Below, piece by piece: positions 24,679 through 34,277 of a stretch of DNA of 49,732 nt. Each line of letters begins with the position of its first letter. Position 1 is the stretch's first letter. Under the pieces are notes generated by a model, which did no database searches, was not told the DNA's origin, and was given only the letters and a program-made list of their open reading frames with translations. The position numbers were made by a program, and so were the translations under genes. This DNA is from Acuticoccus sediminis (GTDB taxonomy: Bacteria; Pseudomonadota; Alphaproteobacteria; Rhizobiales; Amorphaceae), in the NCBI RefSeq assembly GCF_003258595.1, contig NZ_QHHQ01000015.1, positions 1 through 49,732 on the forward strand, written 5' to 3'.

Positions 24679-26070
24679 TTAGTCGACGCGCCGGGGAGAG
24701 CCGGCGTGCTGCGGCGGAACCGTGTTGGCGTCCTCCGTGAAGGCGACCTCCGGAAGGGCACCGGTCCATTCGTAGGCAACGGTGCCGGGGGGGTGATCGA
24801 ACCAACCGGGGTCCGAATAGTCGTCCGCGGCCAGGCCCTCGCGGACCTTCATCACCGTGAACATACCGCCCATCTCGACCGAGCCGAACGGCCCCCAGCC
24901 GCCCATCATCGGCTCGGTATTGTCAGGGATGGGCATCGCCATCTCGGCCATGTCGGCCATACCGTTGGTGCCCATCGGCATGTATTCCGGCTGGATCAGG
25001 CGGATTTTGCGGGCGATGTTTGTCTTGTCAGCGCCGATAAATGTCGGCACGTCGTGACCCATCGCGTTCATCGTATGGTGCGACTTATGACAGTGCAGCG
25101 CCCAGTCGCCTTCATGGATCGCGTCGAACTCGTAGGCGCGCATTCCGCCGACCGGGATGTCGATCGTCACTTCCGGCCAACGTGCCTCCGGACGCACCCA
25201 GCCCCCGTCCGTGCCCGTCACCTCGAAATGGTAGCCATGCATGTGGATCGGGTGGTTCGTCATGGTGAGGTTTCCGACGCGAACTCTCACGCGATCTCCC
25301 TTGGCGGCCACAAGAGGATCGACGCCGGGGAAGACGCGGCTGTTGATGGCCCACAAGTTGAAGTCGGTCATCTCCATGACACGCGGCATGTAGCTGCCGG
25401 GGTCAATGTCGTAAGCGGACAGCAGGAACACGTAGTCCCGATCGACCCGCATGAAATTCGGATCCTTAGGATGGATGACGAAGAAGCCCATCATGCCCAT
25501 CGCCATCTGGACCATCTCATCGCCATGCGGGTGGTACATATGCGTCCCGGACTTCGTCAGATCGAACTCGTAGACGAAAGTCTTGCCGGCCGGGATGCCG
25601 GGCTGCGTCAGTCCCGTCACACCGTCCATACCACAGGGCAAAATCACCCCGTGCCAGTGGACGCTGGTGTGTTCCGGCAGGCGATTGGTGACGAAGATCC
25701 GCACCCGCTCGCCCTCGACCGCCTCTATGGTCGGGCCGGGCGACTGGCCGTTGTAGCCCCATAGATGGGCGATCGTGCCATCGGAAAGCTCGCGCTCGAC
25801 GGGCTCGGCGACAAGATGGAATTCCTTGACATTGCCATTCATACGGAACGGAAGCGACCAGCCGTTCAGCGTGCAGACCGGATTGTACGGCAGACCTCCG
25901 CTCGGAGCTTGCGGCGGCTGTGTGAGAGGGCTCTCCATGACGGGCGCATCGGGCAGGCTCATGTTGGCCGTCCGCGACCAGGCCGATGTGCTGACGAGTG
26001 CGCCAGCGGCGGCGCCAGCCCCTAGCAACTGACGTCGCGATAAACCGGCGACGTTCTTACGATCGGTCAT
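24679..26070 (-). CDS. Tat-exported multicopper oxidase
   Basis: A 463-residue protein with a twin-arginine signal (SRRQLLGAGAAAGALVS). The four copper-binding motifs appear in order: HTSVHWHG, GTHMYHPHGDE, NHPIHMHGYHFE and ALHCHKSHHTMNAMGH. The family oxidises Cu(I) to the less toxic Cu(II) in the periplasm (CopA/CueO/PcoA type). The ATG overlaps the TolC stop (ATGA). A GTNGMADMAEMAMPIPDN Met-rich stretch lies near the C terminus. Confidence 0.9.
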   Translation of the reverse strand: MTDRKNVAGLSRRQLLGAGAAAGALVSTSAWSRTANMSLPDAPVMESPLTQPPQAPSGGLPYNPVCTLNGWSLPFRMNGNVKEFHLVAEPVERELSDGTIAHLWGYNGQSPGPTIEAVEGERVRIFVTNRLPEHTSVHWHGVILPCGMDGVTGLTQPGIPAGKTFVYEFDLTKSGTHMYHPHGDEMVQMAMGMMGFFVIHPKDPNFMRVDRDYVFLLSAYDIDPGSYMPRVMEMTDFNLWAINSRVFPGVDPLVAAKGDRVRVRVGNLTMTNHPIHMHGYHFEVTGTDGGWVRPEARWPEVTIDIPVGGMRAYEFDAIHEGDWALHCHKSHHTMNAMGHDVPTFIGADKTNIARKIRLIQPEYMPMGTNGMADMAEMAMPIPDNTEPMMGGWGPFGSVEMGGMFTVMKVREGLAADDYSDPGWFDHPPGTVAYEWTGALPEVAFTEDANTVPPQHAGSPRRVD

Positions 26071-27521
26071 TCTTCGTCTCCCTCGGCTGCTGCGACCTCG
26101 GTCTCGGCGGGTTCGGTGCCGGCGACACCGCCGCCCCAGATCGCAGCCGCGACGTCCACCTCTGCGAGGAAGAAGTCACGCCGCGCTTCGAGCGCTGCGC
26201 GCACGGACGCTATTCGCGCGCGGGTGTCGGCGAGGAGGTCAAAAGTGTTGGTGATCATTCCATTGTAGGAGAGGACGGCCTCGTCCTCGACCGTCTTGCG
26301 TAGCGGTACGATTGCGTCACGGTAGTGCTTGGCAATTTCGTATGTGCCGCGGTAGGCGGTGTGGGCGGCGCGTGCTTCAGAGCGAACCGCAACGGCGCGG
26401 GCGGCGAGAAGGTTCGTCGCTCTCATCAATTGGAGTTCTGCGGTCCTGAGGCGGGCCGCTCCCGTATCGAAGATCGGAATCTCGAACTCTGCCTCAAACC
26501 TCGGTGTCAGACGATTTGTCACCGTCGTATCGCCGTCTTCGACCTCCTCCTCGCGCTCCAACTCCAGTCCGGCTGCAATTTGAAGATCGGTGACGTACCG
26601 CGTAGCCTTGGTAAGGCCGTAGCTCCGCGCAAGCGCTTCTAGTTCCAGCTTGGCGATCTTGAGATCAGCGCGATTCTGAAGCGCTAACCGCTCAATGGCG
26701 GATTGGTCGCGGATCGAGCGCGGCAGGTTCGGCAATCCATTTGGCACTTCGTAAGAGAGTGTGGCGCCCCAGAGCCCAAGACGTCGTGTCAGCTGCTCTT
26801 TGGCAAGTCGGGCTTCCAGAACCGCACGCGCCTTCTCAGAGGTTAGCTCCGCATAAAACGCCTGCTGACGGGCCTGCTCGACCTTTGAAAACGCTCCCGT
26901 TCGGCCCAACTCGCCGGCCAATTCAGCAGCGGCATCCGCCGCCACCAATGCGCGGTTCAGCTCAATGACCACACCCCAGGCCGCAGCAGCCTCGTAGAAG
27001 GCCCGCCGTGTCTCATGAGCGAGATTCAACGTCGCCTCGATCGCACGTTCTTGCGCCTGGCGAACGCGCGTCTCGGCGATGGCAACCCGCCGTTGGCGGG
27101 TAGCGTAGGAGAGGACATTGGCGATCAGCGCCCCCTCCAGTGTTTGCCTGACGGTATCTGTGCTGGCGTTTACGCCTAGCGCAACGGTCGGATTCACTGG
27201 CAGGCTCTCCTGCCATAGTTCAGCAATCGAGAGACCAAGTTCGGCATAGGCCGCCTGCAGTTCGCGGTTGTTGAGAAGAGCGACGCGTACTGCAGTGTCC
27301 GCGTTGATCGTCTTCCCGGCCACGAGAGCATGGACTTGGGCTTCGTTCTGCGCCTGCTGAACCGCGTTCGTCGCCCAAACGCTATGAGTTTTCGTAACAG
27401 GTTGCGCGCCGGTACTCACAGCCATGAAGCCCCGGTCGATCGGGAAGTCCTCCGCGGACACACAGCCGCCGAGGAACCCGACAAGCGCTGTCGCGCCAGC
27501 CGCGCGGAACCAGCGGCTCAT
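26067..27521 (-). CDS. TolC/CusC-like outer membrane channel lipoprotein
   Basis: A 484-residue outer-membrane efflux protein. A lipobox ending in Cys (LVGFLGGC) follows a short signal. The body is two repeats of long helices typical of TolC-family channels (AVRVALLNNRELQAAYAELG; LEARRDFFLAEVDVAAAIWG). It should form the outer-membrane exit duct of a metal-efflux system. No RND pump or membrane-fusion partner is in the window. Overlaps the lipoprotein stop upstream and the oxidase start downstream. Confidence 0.85.
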   Translation of the reverse strand: MSRWFRAAGATALVGFLGGCVSAEDFPIDRGFMAVSTGAQPVTKTHSVWATNAVQQAQNEAQVHALVAGKTINADTAVRVALLNNRELQAAYAELGLSIAELWQESLPVNPTVALGVNASTDTVRQTLEGALIANVLSYATRQRRVAIAETRVRQAQERAIEATLNLAHETRRAFYEAAAAWGVVIELNRALVAADAAAELAGELGRTGAFSKVEQARQQAFYAELTSEKARAVLEARLAKEQLTRRLGLWGATLSYEVPNGLPNLPRSIRDQSAIERLALQNRADLKIAKLELEALARSYGLTKATRYVTDLQIAAGLELEREEEVEDGDTTVTNRLTPRFEAEFEIPIFDTGAARLRTAELQLMRATNLLAARAVAVRSEARAAHTAYRGTYEIAKHYRDAIVPLRKTVEDEAVLSYNGMITNTFDLLADTRARIASVRAALEARRDFFLAEVDVAAAIWGGGVAGTEPAETEVAAAEGDEE

Positions 27522-27748
27522 GACCCGACCCTTGGACGCGCGAACCCTTCACTCGGCGGTGTCGTGTCACGCGGTAACGCCGGTTCGACCGGGGTTCGAT
27601 GGGTGTATCCCGCCGTGAGGGGGGATGGTGGTGGTGAGGCGGAGGCGAGCGTAGGCACGGCAGCCGGCGGGGGCGGCGCGGCCACGTAAGGCGCACTCGC
27701 ACAGCCGGCCACCGACGCGGCAAGCGCGCCAGTGAGCAAACGTTTCAT
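27518..27748 (-). CDS. Small proline-rich lipoprotein
   Basis: A 76-residue protein with a lipobox (SVAGC) and a Pro/Ala-rich mature part (APPPPAAVPTLASASPPPSP). The stop overlaps the TolC start (ATGA), so it is part of that operon. No family recognised; perhaps an envelope anchor or spacer. Confidence 0.55.
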   Translation of the reverse strand: MKRLLTGALAASVAGCASAPYVAAPPPPAAVPTLASASPPPSPLTAGYTHRTPVEPALPRDTTPPSEGFARPRVGS

Positions 27749-27765
27749 GAGATCAATTCAGAATA

Positions 27766-27825
27766 GAGCGATCGGATGTCTGACGGACAGCGTCCGTGAA
27801 AGGACGCGCTTCGGTCAGATCGCTC
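27766..27825. terminator. Nested inverted repeat, terminator-like
   Basis: An outer pair GAGCGATC / GATCGCTC and an inner pair GCGTCC / GGACGC (27790-27807) fold into a long hairpin between the lipoprotein gene and the stop of the gene at 27815. Without a U-tract, a regulatory role is as likely as termination. Confidence 0.4.
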
Positions 27826-28225
27826 GGGGCGGGCGCTCTAGATTCGCCGCGTCGCTCGCGAGCAATTGCTCCGACAACGTGACGGGCAGTCGCCCTAAGC
27901 GAAAAGTCATCGTCATCGACGATCCATCCATCGCGGCGATTGCCGAGCAGTGGATGGCGCAGCCAACACAGGGATCGGTATCGGAGCAGTCGCCAGCGTC
28001 AGAGGTATCGCTTGTGGGGCCGCGCTCGGTCGAATGATCGCTGTGATTATCCACCGGTCCGGCGTCGGGGCTATCCATGGCGACAGCCGTGCTTCCGCCT
28101 TCGTAGGCCGCAACGTGTCCGATACCGGCCGTGCCAACGGCCAGTACGATCAACGTCACAAGAAAGAAGCGAGCAATAGCCAACGTCTTCTCCAAACCAG
28201 CCGTCACCAAGTACCGCTCGGACAT
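27815..28225 (-). CDS. Membrane-anchored Cys/His-rich protein
   Basis: A 136-residue protein from the ATG at 28225 (MSERYLVTAGLEKTLAIARF). It has one N-terminal helix (FFLVTLIVLAVGTAGIG), an Asp/His-rich periplasmic stretch and DCSDTDPCVGCAIHCSAI with four cysteines and a histidine. Probably metal binding; no family assigned. It is divergent from the gene at 28455. Confidence 0.5.
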   Translation of the reverse strand: MSERYLVTAGLEKTLAIARFFLVTLIVLAVGTAGIGHVAAYEGGSTAVAMDSPDAGPVDNHSDHSTERGPTSDTSDAGDCSDTDPCVGCAIHCSAIAAMDGSSMTMTFRLGRLPVTLSEQLLASDAANLERPPRAI

Positions 28226-28417
28226 TGCACTTGCAAGGCCACCACGACACCGCGGCTCCCGCGTGTCCAATAAGTCACACAACACTCATAGGTTGCTCAA
28301 AGTGAATTCCAGGACGAAGAGCAGCGATCGTCCCAGGCTTCGATCCATCCGGAGTCTCAGCGAGAACGCCAAAGGCTGGACATAGGACGATCGCTACATG
28401 CGCCGACCGGGCCAGCA

Positions 28418-28447
28418 TTGACAGAGCGATCCGAAGCTGTCTATTCG
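28418..28447 (+). promoter_or_regulatory. Possible sigma70 promoter, near-leaderless
   Basis: TTGACA (28418-28423) and TATTCG (28442-28447) are separated by 18 bases, with the ATG of the next gene at 28455. A transcript would start at or almost at the start codon. The -10 match is modest. Confidence 0.35.
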
Positions 28448-28454
28448 CTGGACT

Positions 28455-28817
28455 ATGCGTCTGTTCGCTTTCATCCTGACGGTGGCTGTGGTGGCGAGCC
28501 TCATCGGCTCGCCTGTCTACGCCGGCGCATCCGGCGGCATGATCGCGATGAACGAACTTCCTGGTGCTTCGGATATGGCAGATCAAACGTCTATGACGGT
28601 GGATCACTGCCTCGGTGGCCGTTGCCAGGATGGATCACGCGAGCAGCCGGTCTGTATGTCAGGTCTTGGCAACTGCGGACCGGGTTCTCTGATCGCCGCG
28701 CCGACGATCGCCTTCCCAACACTTTCGGCAGCTTGCGTTTACTTCGCAGAAGCGCCGGATTTGATCCGCGCCCTGATGTGCGCCGACCCACCCCCTCCAA
28801 GACCTTTTCGCTTTTAG
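28455..28817 (+). CDS. Secreted protein of unknown function
   Basis: A 120-residue protein with signal peptide (LFAFILTVAVVASLIGSPVYA), four cysteines (CLGGRC, CMSGLGNC) and a hydrophobic stretch near the middle. Not recognised. It opens the plus-strand copper cluster and is similar in style, though not clearly in sequence, to the small Cys-rich protein at 27815. The 174 bases to the next gene (28818-28991) contain only a possible 29-codon frame. Confidence 0.45.
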   Translation: MRLFAFILTVAVVASLIGSPVYAGASGGMIAMNELPGASDMADQTSMTVDHCLGGRCQDGSREQPVCMSGLGNCGPGSLIAAPTIAFPTLSAACVYFAEAPDLIRALMCADPPPPRPFRF

Positions 28818-28991
28818 CGTCTGAGCTTTCCGCCTGTCATTTTTGCGGCCATGGCAAAGCACAGACTACCGCTCCGCCGGTTGATCGTCGGCGCGAAAGC
28901 GGGTGCGCTCGCCCTTTCGGGGTGGGGATGTGGGCCATGAGCCCGTCTGTCTAGGCCGGCAGCCGGTTCGGCGCGGCATACGGAAAACCCA

Positions 28992-30428
28992 ATGACTTTC
29001 CCACTTCGCGCAGCGACCGTGACACGGCGCGGCGTTATCTTCGGCGCCGCCGCCGGGCTTGCAAGCCTCAGCATGGCGGCCAATCGAACTTTAGCGGCAT
29101 CGGCCCCGCGCCGCCTCATAGCCGCGCCTGGCCGGCAAGCGCTTGGATACGGCAACGCCACGCGCCTCGCCGATACCTGGAGCTACAACGGAACCGTACC
29201 CGGTCCACTCTTGCGCTATCGCGTTGGCGATCGGCTTGAGGTCGACTTCCAGAATCGCCTCGATGAACCGACGGCGGTGCACTGGCATGGCCTTCGTCCG
29301 CCAAATGCCATGGACGGCGCCGCTCCGCTTACTCAAGCGCCCGTCGAACCCGGCGGCTCTATGACTTATGCCTTCGATCTGACCGATGCCGGAACATACT
29401 GGTATCACACGCATTTTCGCGGCTGGAACCAGCAGGATCGGGGTCTTTACGGCATTTTGATTGTCGACGAACGCAAGCCTCTCCAGGTCGATCAGGACAT
29501 CCTTCTCGTTCTGGACGATTGGGTCGTCGACAAAAACGGCCAGCTCGACCCCGCATTCGGTCAGATGCACGAGTGGGCGCACGCCGGCCGCCTCGGAAAC
29601 TTAGCGACGATCAACAACAGCGCTGACGCCGCCGTCCAACTGACGGCGGGAGAACGCGTGAGGCTGCGACTCGCCAACGTCGCCAACGCGCAGATCTTCG
29701 CCTTGCTCTTCTCTGGTCACATACCGGTGATAGTCGCGGAGGACGGCAACCCGGTGGAGCCCCGATCGCTCGGCGACAAGCTGCTCGTCCTAGGACCTGG
29801 CCAACGCGTCGACCTCGTTCTCGATGCAACCGGAGCGCCGGGGTCTACCCATCCAATAACGGCCTATACGCTGACGGACGAGGTCCGTCTCGGCCGCTTC
29901 GTGTATGGAGCGGAGGCGGGAGGTAGCGGCCTCGTCGGGAATGACGTCAAGCCGCTGGACGGGAACGCGCGCCCCATTCTCGACCTCGCGAATGCTCGCC
30001 GCCTCGACCTGACGATGGAGGGGGGCGCGATGGGTCGCATGCGCGGCGCCATGATGAGTGGGCGCATGATGGGGATGCGCGAACTCGTCTCCAACGGGCG
30101 GATTTGGGCGTTCAACGGCATCGCGGGCGACATGGATACGCCTCTCGCCGTCCTGAAACGCGGTGAGACTGCTATCGTCGATATCGTCAATGACACCGCG
30201 TTTCCGCATGCGATGCACCTGCACGGCATGCACTTCCGTGAGATCGCCAGGAACGGAGAGGCCATCGACGGCTCGTGGCGGGACACGACCGTCCTCGCTT
30301 CCGATGATCGAGTGTCCATTGCATTCGTTGCGGAGGCGCCCGGCAAGTGGATGCTCCACTGCCATATGATCGAGCATCAGGCCGGCGGAATGATGACCTT
30401 CCTCGAAGTCGAGGGCGAAGCGGGATGA
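28992..30428 (+). CDS. Multicopper oxidase (second copy)
   Basis: A 478-residue three-cupredoxin oxidase with a twin-arginine-like export signal (TRRGVIFGAAAGLASLSMAA). Copper motifs are HWHGLRPP, YWYHTHFRG, HAMHLHGMHF and HCHMIEHQAGGMM. It has a Met-rich insert (GAMGRMRGAMMSGRMMGMRE, about residues 345-364) as in CueO-type cuprous oxidases. It is distinct in sequence from the oxidase at 24679. It probably oxidises Cu(I) in the periplasm. Confidence 0.9.
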   Translation: MTFPLRAATVTRRGVIFGAAAGLASLSMAANRTLAASAPRRLIAAPGRQALGYGNATRLADTWSYNGTVPGPLLRYRVGDRLEVDFQNRLDEPTAVHWHGLRPPNAMDGAAPLTQAPVEPGGSMTYAFDLTDAGTYWYHTHFRGWNQQDRGLYGILIVDERKPLQVDQDILLVLDDWVVDKNGQLDPAFGQMHEWAHAGRLGNLATINNSADAAVQLTAGERVRLRLANVANAQIFALLFSGHIPVIVAEDGNPVEPRSLGDKLLVLGPGQRVDLVLDATGAPGSTHPITAYTLTDEVRLGRFVYGAEAGGSGLVGNDVKPLDGNARPILDLANARRLDLTMEGGAMGRMRGAMMSGRMMGMRELVSNGRIWAFNGIAGDMDTPLAVLKRGETAIVDIVNDTAFPHAMHLHGMHFREIARNGEAIDGSWRDTTVLASDDRVSIAFVAEAPGKWMLHCHMIEHQAGGMMTFLEVEGEAG

Positions 30429-30578
30429 GCGGCCTGCCGAGCGCTGAGCGCTGAGCGCCCAGTGTGGAACAGCGGCAGCCTACCGCTCAACGCGCCCCAT
30501 CACATGCACGTTTGCGTCGGCGCCCGCGTGCACACTCGGAAAACCCGAAGACCATCCACGACACCGGAGCATTCGACA

Positions 30579-31043
30579 ATGTCAAGGACAAGCCTTCTCC
30601 GCGCCGCAATGCTCGCCGTTGCGGCCATGGGAGTCACCCCGGCAATCGCCGCCGACCCGTCCGAGCACACCATGCACGTCTACAAGACGCCCTGGTGCGG
30701 CTGCTGCGGCTCGTGGACTGACTACATGAAAAGCCTCGGATACAGGGTCGAAGTGACAGAGCTGGACGATCTGACCTCACTTCGCCGCCAAGCGGCGGTT
30801 CCTGACGAGGTTCGGGGATGCCACATCACTGCTGTCGACGGCTACGTGCTGGAGGGACACGTCCCACCCGAGGCCATCGCCAAACTGCTCGACGAGCGCC
30901 CGGATGTTCACGGAATCGCAGTTCCCGGAATGCCGCGCGGTTCGATCGGCATGGGAGATGATCCGAAGGCAAGGTACGATGTCGTGACCTTTGGCGCGGG
31001 CACCGCACAGAATAGCTCAATATTCTACCAGGCGGGCCGCTGA
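30579..31043 (+). CDS. DUF411 periplasmic metal-binding protein (second copy)
   Basis: A 154-residue secreted protein from the ATG at 30579 with the DUF411 site YKTPWCGCCGSWTDYMKSLG, then GCHITAVDGYVLEGHVP and GIAVPGMPRGSIGM. It is a paralogue of the protein at 15668-16171. The upstream open frame to 30462 has no supporting similarity. One base separates its stop from the next gene. Confidence 0.85.
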   Translation: MSRTSLLRAAMLAVAAMGVTPAIAADPSEHTMHVYKTPWCGCCGSWTDYMKSLGYRVEVTELDDLTSLRRQAAVPDEVRGCHITAVDGYVLEGHVPPEAIAKLLDERPDVHGIAVPGMPRGSIGMGDDPKARYDVVTFGAGTAQNSSIFYQAGR

Positions 31044-31044
31044 C

Positions 31045-31716
31045 ATGATCGACCGGCGGACCTTTCTTCTCGGCGGCGGGACAGCGCTTGTCGGCGGCTG
31101 CACGATGGCGCAGACGCCGCCTCCGCAGACGGGTGGCACCGGCCAGGTGCCCCCCGTCTACCAGGCGATCTATGGCCCGCGTCCGGACGAGCGGTTCCCC
31201 ATCCCGGCCGTGGATCTCGCCCGTGTAGACGCGATTTACTGGCGCCGAGAAGTGGCGAACCCCACGGGCGAGCGGCCCGGCATGGTCGTCGTCGATACCG
31301 GTAGCTTTTATCTCTACTGGACCATGGGAGGCGGCCGGGCGATGCGCTATGGCGTCGGACTCGGTCGCGAAGGGTTCGGATGGGACGGCACCGCAACGAT
31401 TGAGCGCAAGCAGGCGTGGCCGACCTGGACGCCGCCGGCCGAGATGATCGCTCGCGAGCCGGAGCTTGAGCAATATCGCAACGGCATGGATCCCGGCCTC
31501 GGCAACCCGCTTGGCGCCCGTGCGCTCTACCTCTACCAGGACGGCCGCGACACGCTCTACCGCCTGCACGGTACGCAGGAAGCGCATTCGATCGGCCGGG
31601 CCGTCTCCTCAGGATGCGTGCGCCTTCTGAACCAGGACGTCATCGATCTCTACGAGCGCGTCCCGGACGGCACCCGCGTCGTCGTCCGTCCCCCCAGCAA
31701 TCCGCTTCTCGGGTAA
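31045..31716 (+). CDS. L,D-transpeptidase lipoprotein
   Basis: A 223-residue protein with a twin-arginine/lipobox start (RRTFLLGGGTALVGGC) and an ErfK/YbiS catalytic domain. YRLHGTQEAHSIGRAVSSGC ends in the active Cys, followed by VRLLNQDV. It cross-links peptidoglycan or anchors proteins to it. Its place between a DUF411 and a cytochrome gene of a copper cluster is unusual, since such enzymes are copper-sensitive in other bacteria (established knowledge). The start at 31045 is two bases after the DUF411 stop. Confidence 0.85.
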   Translation: MIDRRTFLLGGGTALVGGCTMAQTPPPQTGGTGQVPPVYQAIYGPRPDERFPIPAVDLARVDAIYWRREVANPTGERPGMVVVDTGSFYLYWTMGGGRAMRYGVGLGREGFGWDGTATIERKQAWPTWTPPAEMIAREPELEQYRNGMDPGLGNPLGARALYLYQDGRDTLYRLHGTQEAHSIGRAVSSGCVRLLNQDVIDLYERVPDGTRVVVRPPSNPLLG

Positions 31717-31722
31717 ACGCTT

Positions 31723-32214
31723 ATGCAGAGAAAACGTGCCGTCATCATGATCGGCGTCGGCATTGCGATTGGTATCGCGGTAATGGCAGGTGCTGTGCTG
31801 TGGCTCGATCCTGGCCCAGCTCAGTCTATCGAGTTGAAGTCGGGCGATACTGCTGTGATCGCGGAGGGAGAAAAAGTCTACGCGGCGCAATGCGCCGCCT
31901 GCCACGGTGCAAACCTCGAGGGCCAGCCGAACTGGCGTGATCGCGGACCCGACGGGCGACTCCCTGCGCCGCCGCACGACGAGACGGGTCATACCTGGCA
32001 CCACGCCGACGTGCTGCTCTTCGAGCTGACCAAGTACGGCCCTCCGAAGGAGATGGGCAACGGTGAGCCGTACTACTCGAATATGCCAGCTTTCGAGAAT
32101 GTCCTGACGGACGACGAGATCATCGCCACCCTTTCCTACATCAAGAGTCGCTGGCCGGCCGATATTCGCCGCCGCCACGACCAGATGAATGCCCAGATTG
32201 CGGCGCAGCGATGA
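31723..32214 (+). CDS. Membrane-anchored monohaem c-type cytochrome
   Basis: A 163-residue protein with an N-terminal helix ([20 protein letters not shown]), a CAACH haem site and [17 protein letters not shown], shared almost exactly with the cytochrome at 15050-15535. It overlaps the DsbD start by four bases. The pair of paralogues in two copper clusters argues for duplication of a functional module. Confidence 0.85.
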   Translation: MQRKRAVIMIGVGIAIGIAVMAGAVLWLDPGPAQSIELKSGDTAVIAEGEKVYAAQCAACHGANLEGQPNWRDRGPDGRLPAPPHDETGHTWHHADVLLFELTKYGPPKEMGNGEPYYSNMPAFENVLTDDEIIATLSYIKSRWPADIRRRHDQMNAQIAAQR

Positions 32215-34274
32215 TCGCCGCGACGCGCTTTATCCTATCACTCAGCCTCGTCCTGTCGTTGACGGTTGCGGCCGTCGCAGCGACGCCGTGGCAGGAGCGA
32301 TCGAACAGCGCGGCCCGCCTGCACGTGGCCGTCAATGACGACGGCCAGATTGTCGCGGGCCTTGAGGTCCGGCTCGATGACGGGTGGAAAACCTACTGGC
32401 GTTCAGCGGGATCAACGGGGCTGCCGCCGCAAATCGACACGGAGGGCTCTGTCAACGTCGCCAGCTTCCGCGTCGCATACCCCGCGCCAGAGCGGTTCGT
32501 CGCGTTCGGCATCGAGGCTCTAGGTTATTCGCACACCGTGACGTTCCCCGTCACAATCGAGCGGTCCAACGCCGACCAAGGCGCACGCCTCGCGCTCCGG
32601 GCAGGTCTCCTCGTCTGCGGTAGGGTGTGCGTGCCGGAACGGTACGAGTTCAGTACTCCGGTTCCGGCCGATCTAGCGCTTCTTCCGCGCGCCGAGGATA
32701 CACCCATCGCCGACGCGATGGCCAAGGTTCCGGTCCCGGCGCTCGACGCCGATGTCGCTCTGGCCCTTCTCGCGGCGACGGAGGAGGGACTGTCCGTCAC
32801 GCTTAAGGCGTTCGGCGACCGCGCTCCGCGTCTCGACGATGCGCTGATCGTGGCGGAAGTCGAGGGCGAGGATCCCTTAATCGGCCGTCTGGCGCATAGG
32901 GGTGGAGGTCGCTTCGCCGCCACGCTTGCTGGTCCGACGCTGCCGTCTCCGGGCACTGAAGTGCGCCTGACTGTGGCCGGAAAGGGACTCGCGCTGGATC
33001 TGTCCGGCACCGTCGCGACCGCCGTCATTCCCACAGCAGCGCCAACGGCCGAGCCCGCGCGAGGACTGGTGGCAATCTTCCTCATCGCATTCCTCGGCGG
33101 CCTGATCCTCAACGCGATGCCGTGTGTCCTTCCTGTGCTGTCTATCAAGGTCGCAGCGCTCGGGCGCGCGACAATCCTGGAACGGCGGCAACAGCGGCTC
33201 GCCTTCCTTGCGACCGCCGGTGGCATTGCCGTCTTCATCATCCTTCTCGGCTCGGTCCTCAGCGCGTTGAAGGCGCTCGGGCGAGATGTCTTCTGGGGCA
33301 TGCAGTTCCAAGAGCCTGTCTTCGTGGCACTGCTGTTCGGGCTCTTCGTGCTCATGACGCTAAATCTCGCTGGAATCTTTGAATTCCGTCCGCCGGCTGG
33401 GCTACAGAACCGGCTCGGTCGGTTCGGTCGTACGGGAGATTTTGCGGACGGCTTCGTCATAGCGCTCGTCGCAACGCCATGCAGCGCGCCGTTTCTCGGT
33501 ACTGCGATCGGCTTCGGTCTCGCTGGCGGGCCGGGCGAGCTGGCGGTTGCGTTCGCTGCGCTCGGAGCCGGGTTCGCAGCACCCTACCTCGCCATAGCCG
33601 CTATCCCTCAGACGGTGTCGGTCCTGCCTAAGCCCGGGCAGTGGATGGCGTGGCTCCAGCGGGCACTCGCCCTTCCAATGCTCGGCGTTGTCGTCTGGCT
33701 GGCCTGGATCCTCGACTCGCAGGCGGGCGCGGACGCGCTTGCCGCCGCTGCAGTCGCCGCGCTCGCGGTCGCCGTGGCAGCTAACCGTCCTCGTCGCGTG
33801 ACTGTTGTCCTTGGAGCCGCGGTCGTAGTCGCCTCGACCGTTTACGTCGCGACCGACGTCGGATCGACCACCCCCCCAGAGCACACGGTAGAGGCCGGGG
33901 AGTGGAAGACATTCGACCGCGCAGCGATTGAGAGCCACGTCACCAAGGGTCATGTGGTTTTCGTGGATGTGACCGCCGACTGGTGCATCACGTGCGTCTA
34001 CAACAAGGCTGCTGCGCTGGACCGCGATGCAGTGCGTATCGAACTCGCCCGCCCCGACACGGTCGCCATGCGTGCCGACTGGACGCTTCCGGACGACGCG
34101 ATTGCCGATTTCGTAAAGGCGCAGGGCCGCTACGGCATTCCCCTCAATGTGGCTTTCGGTCCAGCCGCGCCCGAAGGCATCCTTCTACCGGAAATTCTGA
34201 CCGTTAGCACCGTGCTCGATGCCATTGCCACCGCGCGAGGCGACCGCGCTTCTGGCTCATCAAATAGGAAATAG
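32211..34274 (+). CDS. scsB: DsbD/ScsB thiol-disulfide transporter
   Basis: A 687-residue protein. A secreted N-terminal DsbD-alpha-like domain (about 20-260) is followed by a membrane domain with [13 protein letters not shown] and [14 protein letters not shown] (the transfer cysteines), and a C-terminal thioredoxin domain with [13 protein letters not shown]. It moves reducing power from cytoplasmic thioredoxin to periplasmic partners. ScsB-type members belong to copper-tolerance (suppressor of copper sensitivity) clusters, with a DsbA-like ScsC partner next to them, as here. Confidence 0.85.
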   Translation: MIAATRFILSLSLVLSLTVAAVAATPWQERSNSAARLHVAVNDDGQIVAGLEVRLDDGWKTYWRSAGSTGLPPQIDTEGSVNVASFRVAYPAPERFVAFGIEALGYSHTVTFPVTIERSNADQGARLALRAGLLVCGRVCVPERYEFSTPVPADLALLPRAEDTPIADAMAKVPVPALDADVALALLAATEEGLSVTLKAFGDRAPRLDDALIVAEVEGEDPLIGRLAHRGGGRFAATLAGPTLPSPGTEVRLTVAGKGLALDLSGTVATAVIPTAAPTAEPARGLVAIFLIAFLGGLILNAMPCVLPVLSIKVAALGRATILERRQQRLAFLATAGGIAVFIILLGSVLSALKALGRDVFWGMQFQEPVFVALLFGLFVLMTLNLAGIFEFRPPAGLQNRLGRFGRTGDFADGFVIALVATPCSAPFLGTAIGFGLAGGPGELAVAFAALGAGFAAPYLAIAAIPQTVSVLPKPGQWMAWLQRALALPMLGVVVWLAWILDSQAGADALAAAAVAALAVAVAANRPRRVTVVLGAAVVVASTVYVATDVGSTTPPEHTVEAGEWKTFDRAAIESHVTKGHVVFVDVTADWCITCVYNKAAALDRDAVRIELARPDTVAMRADWTLPDDAIADFVKAQGRYGIPLNVAFGPAAPEGILLPEILTVSTVLDAIATARGDRASGSSNRK

Positions 34275-34277
34275 ACA

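Noticed and set aside
28851-28940. 29-codon frame with a hydrophobic stretch before the second multicopper oxidase
   Set aside because: No ribosome site or coupling and no recognised family; could be a leader peptide but unsupported.
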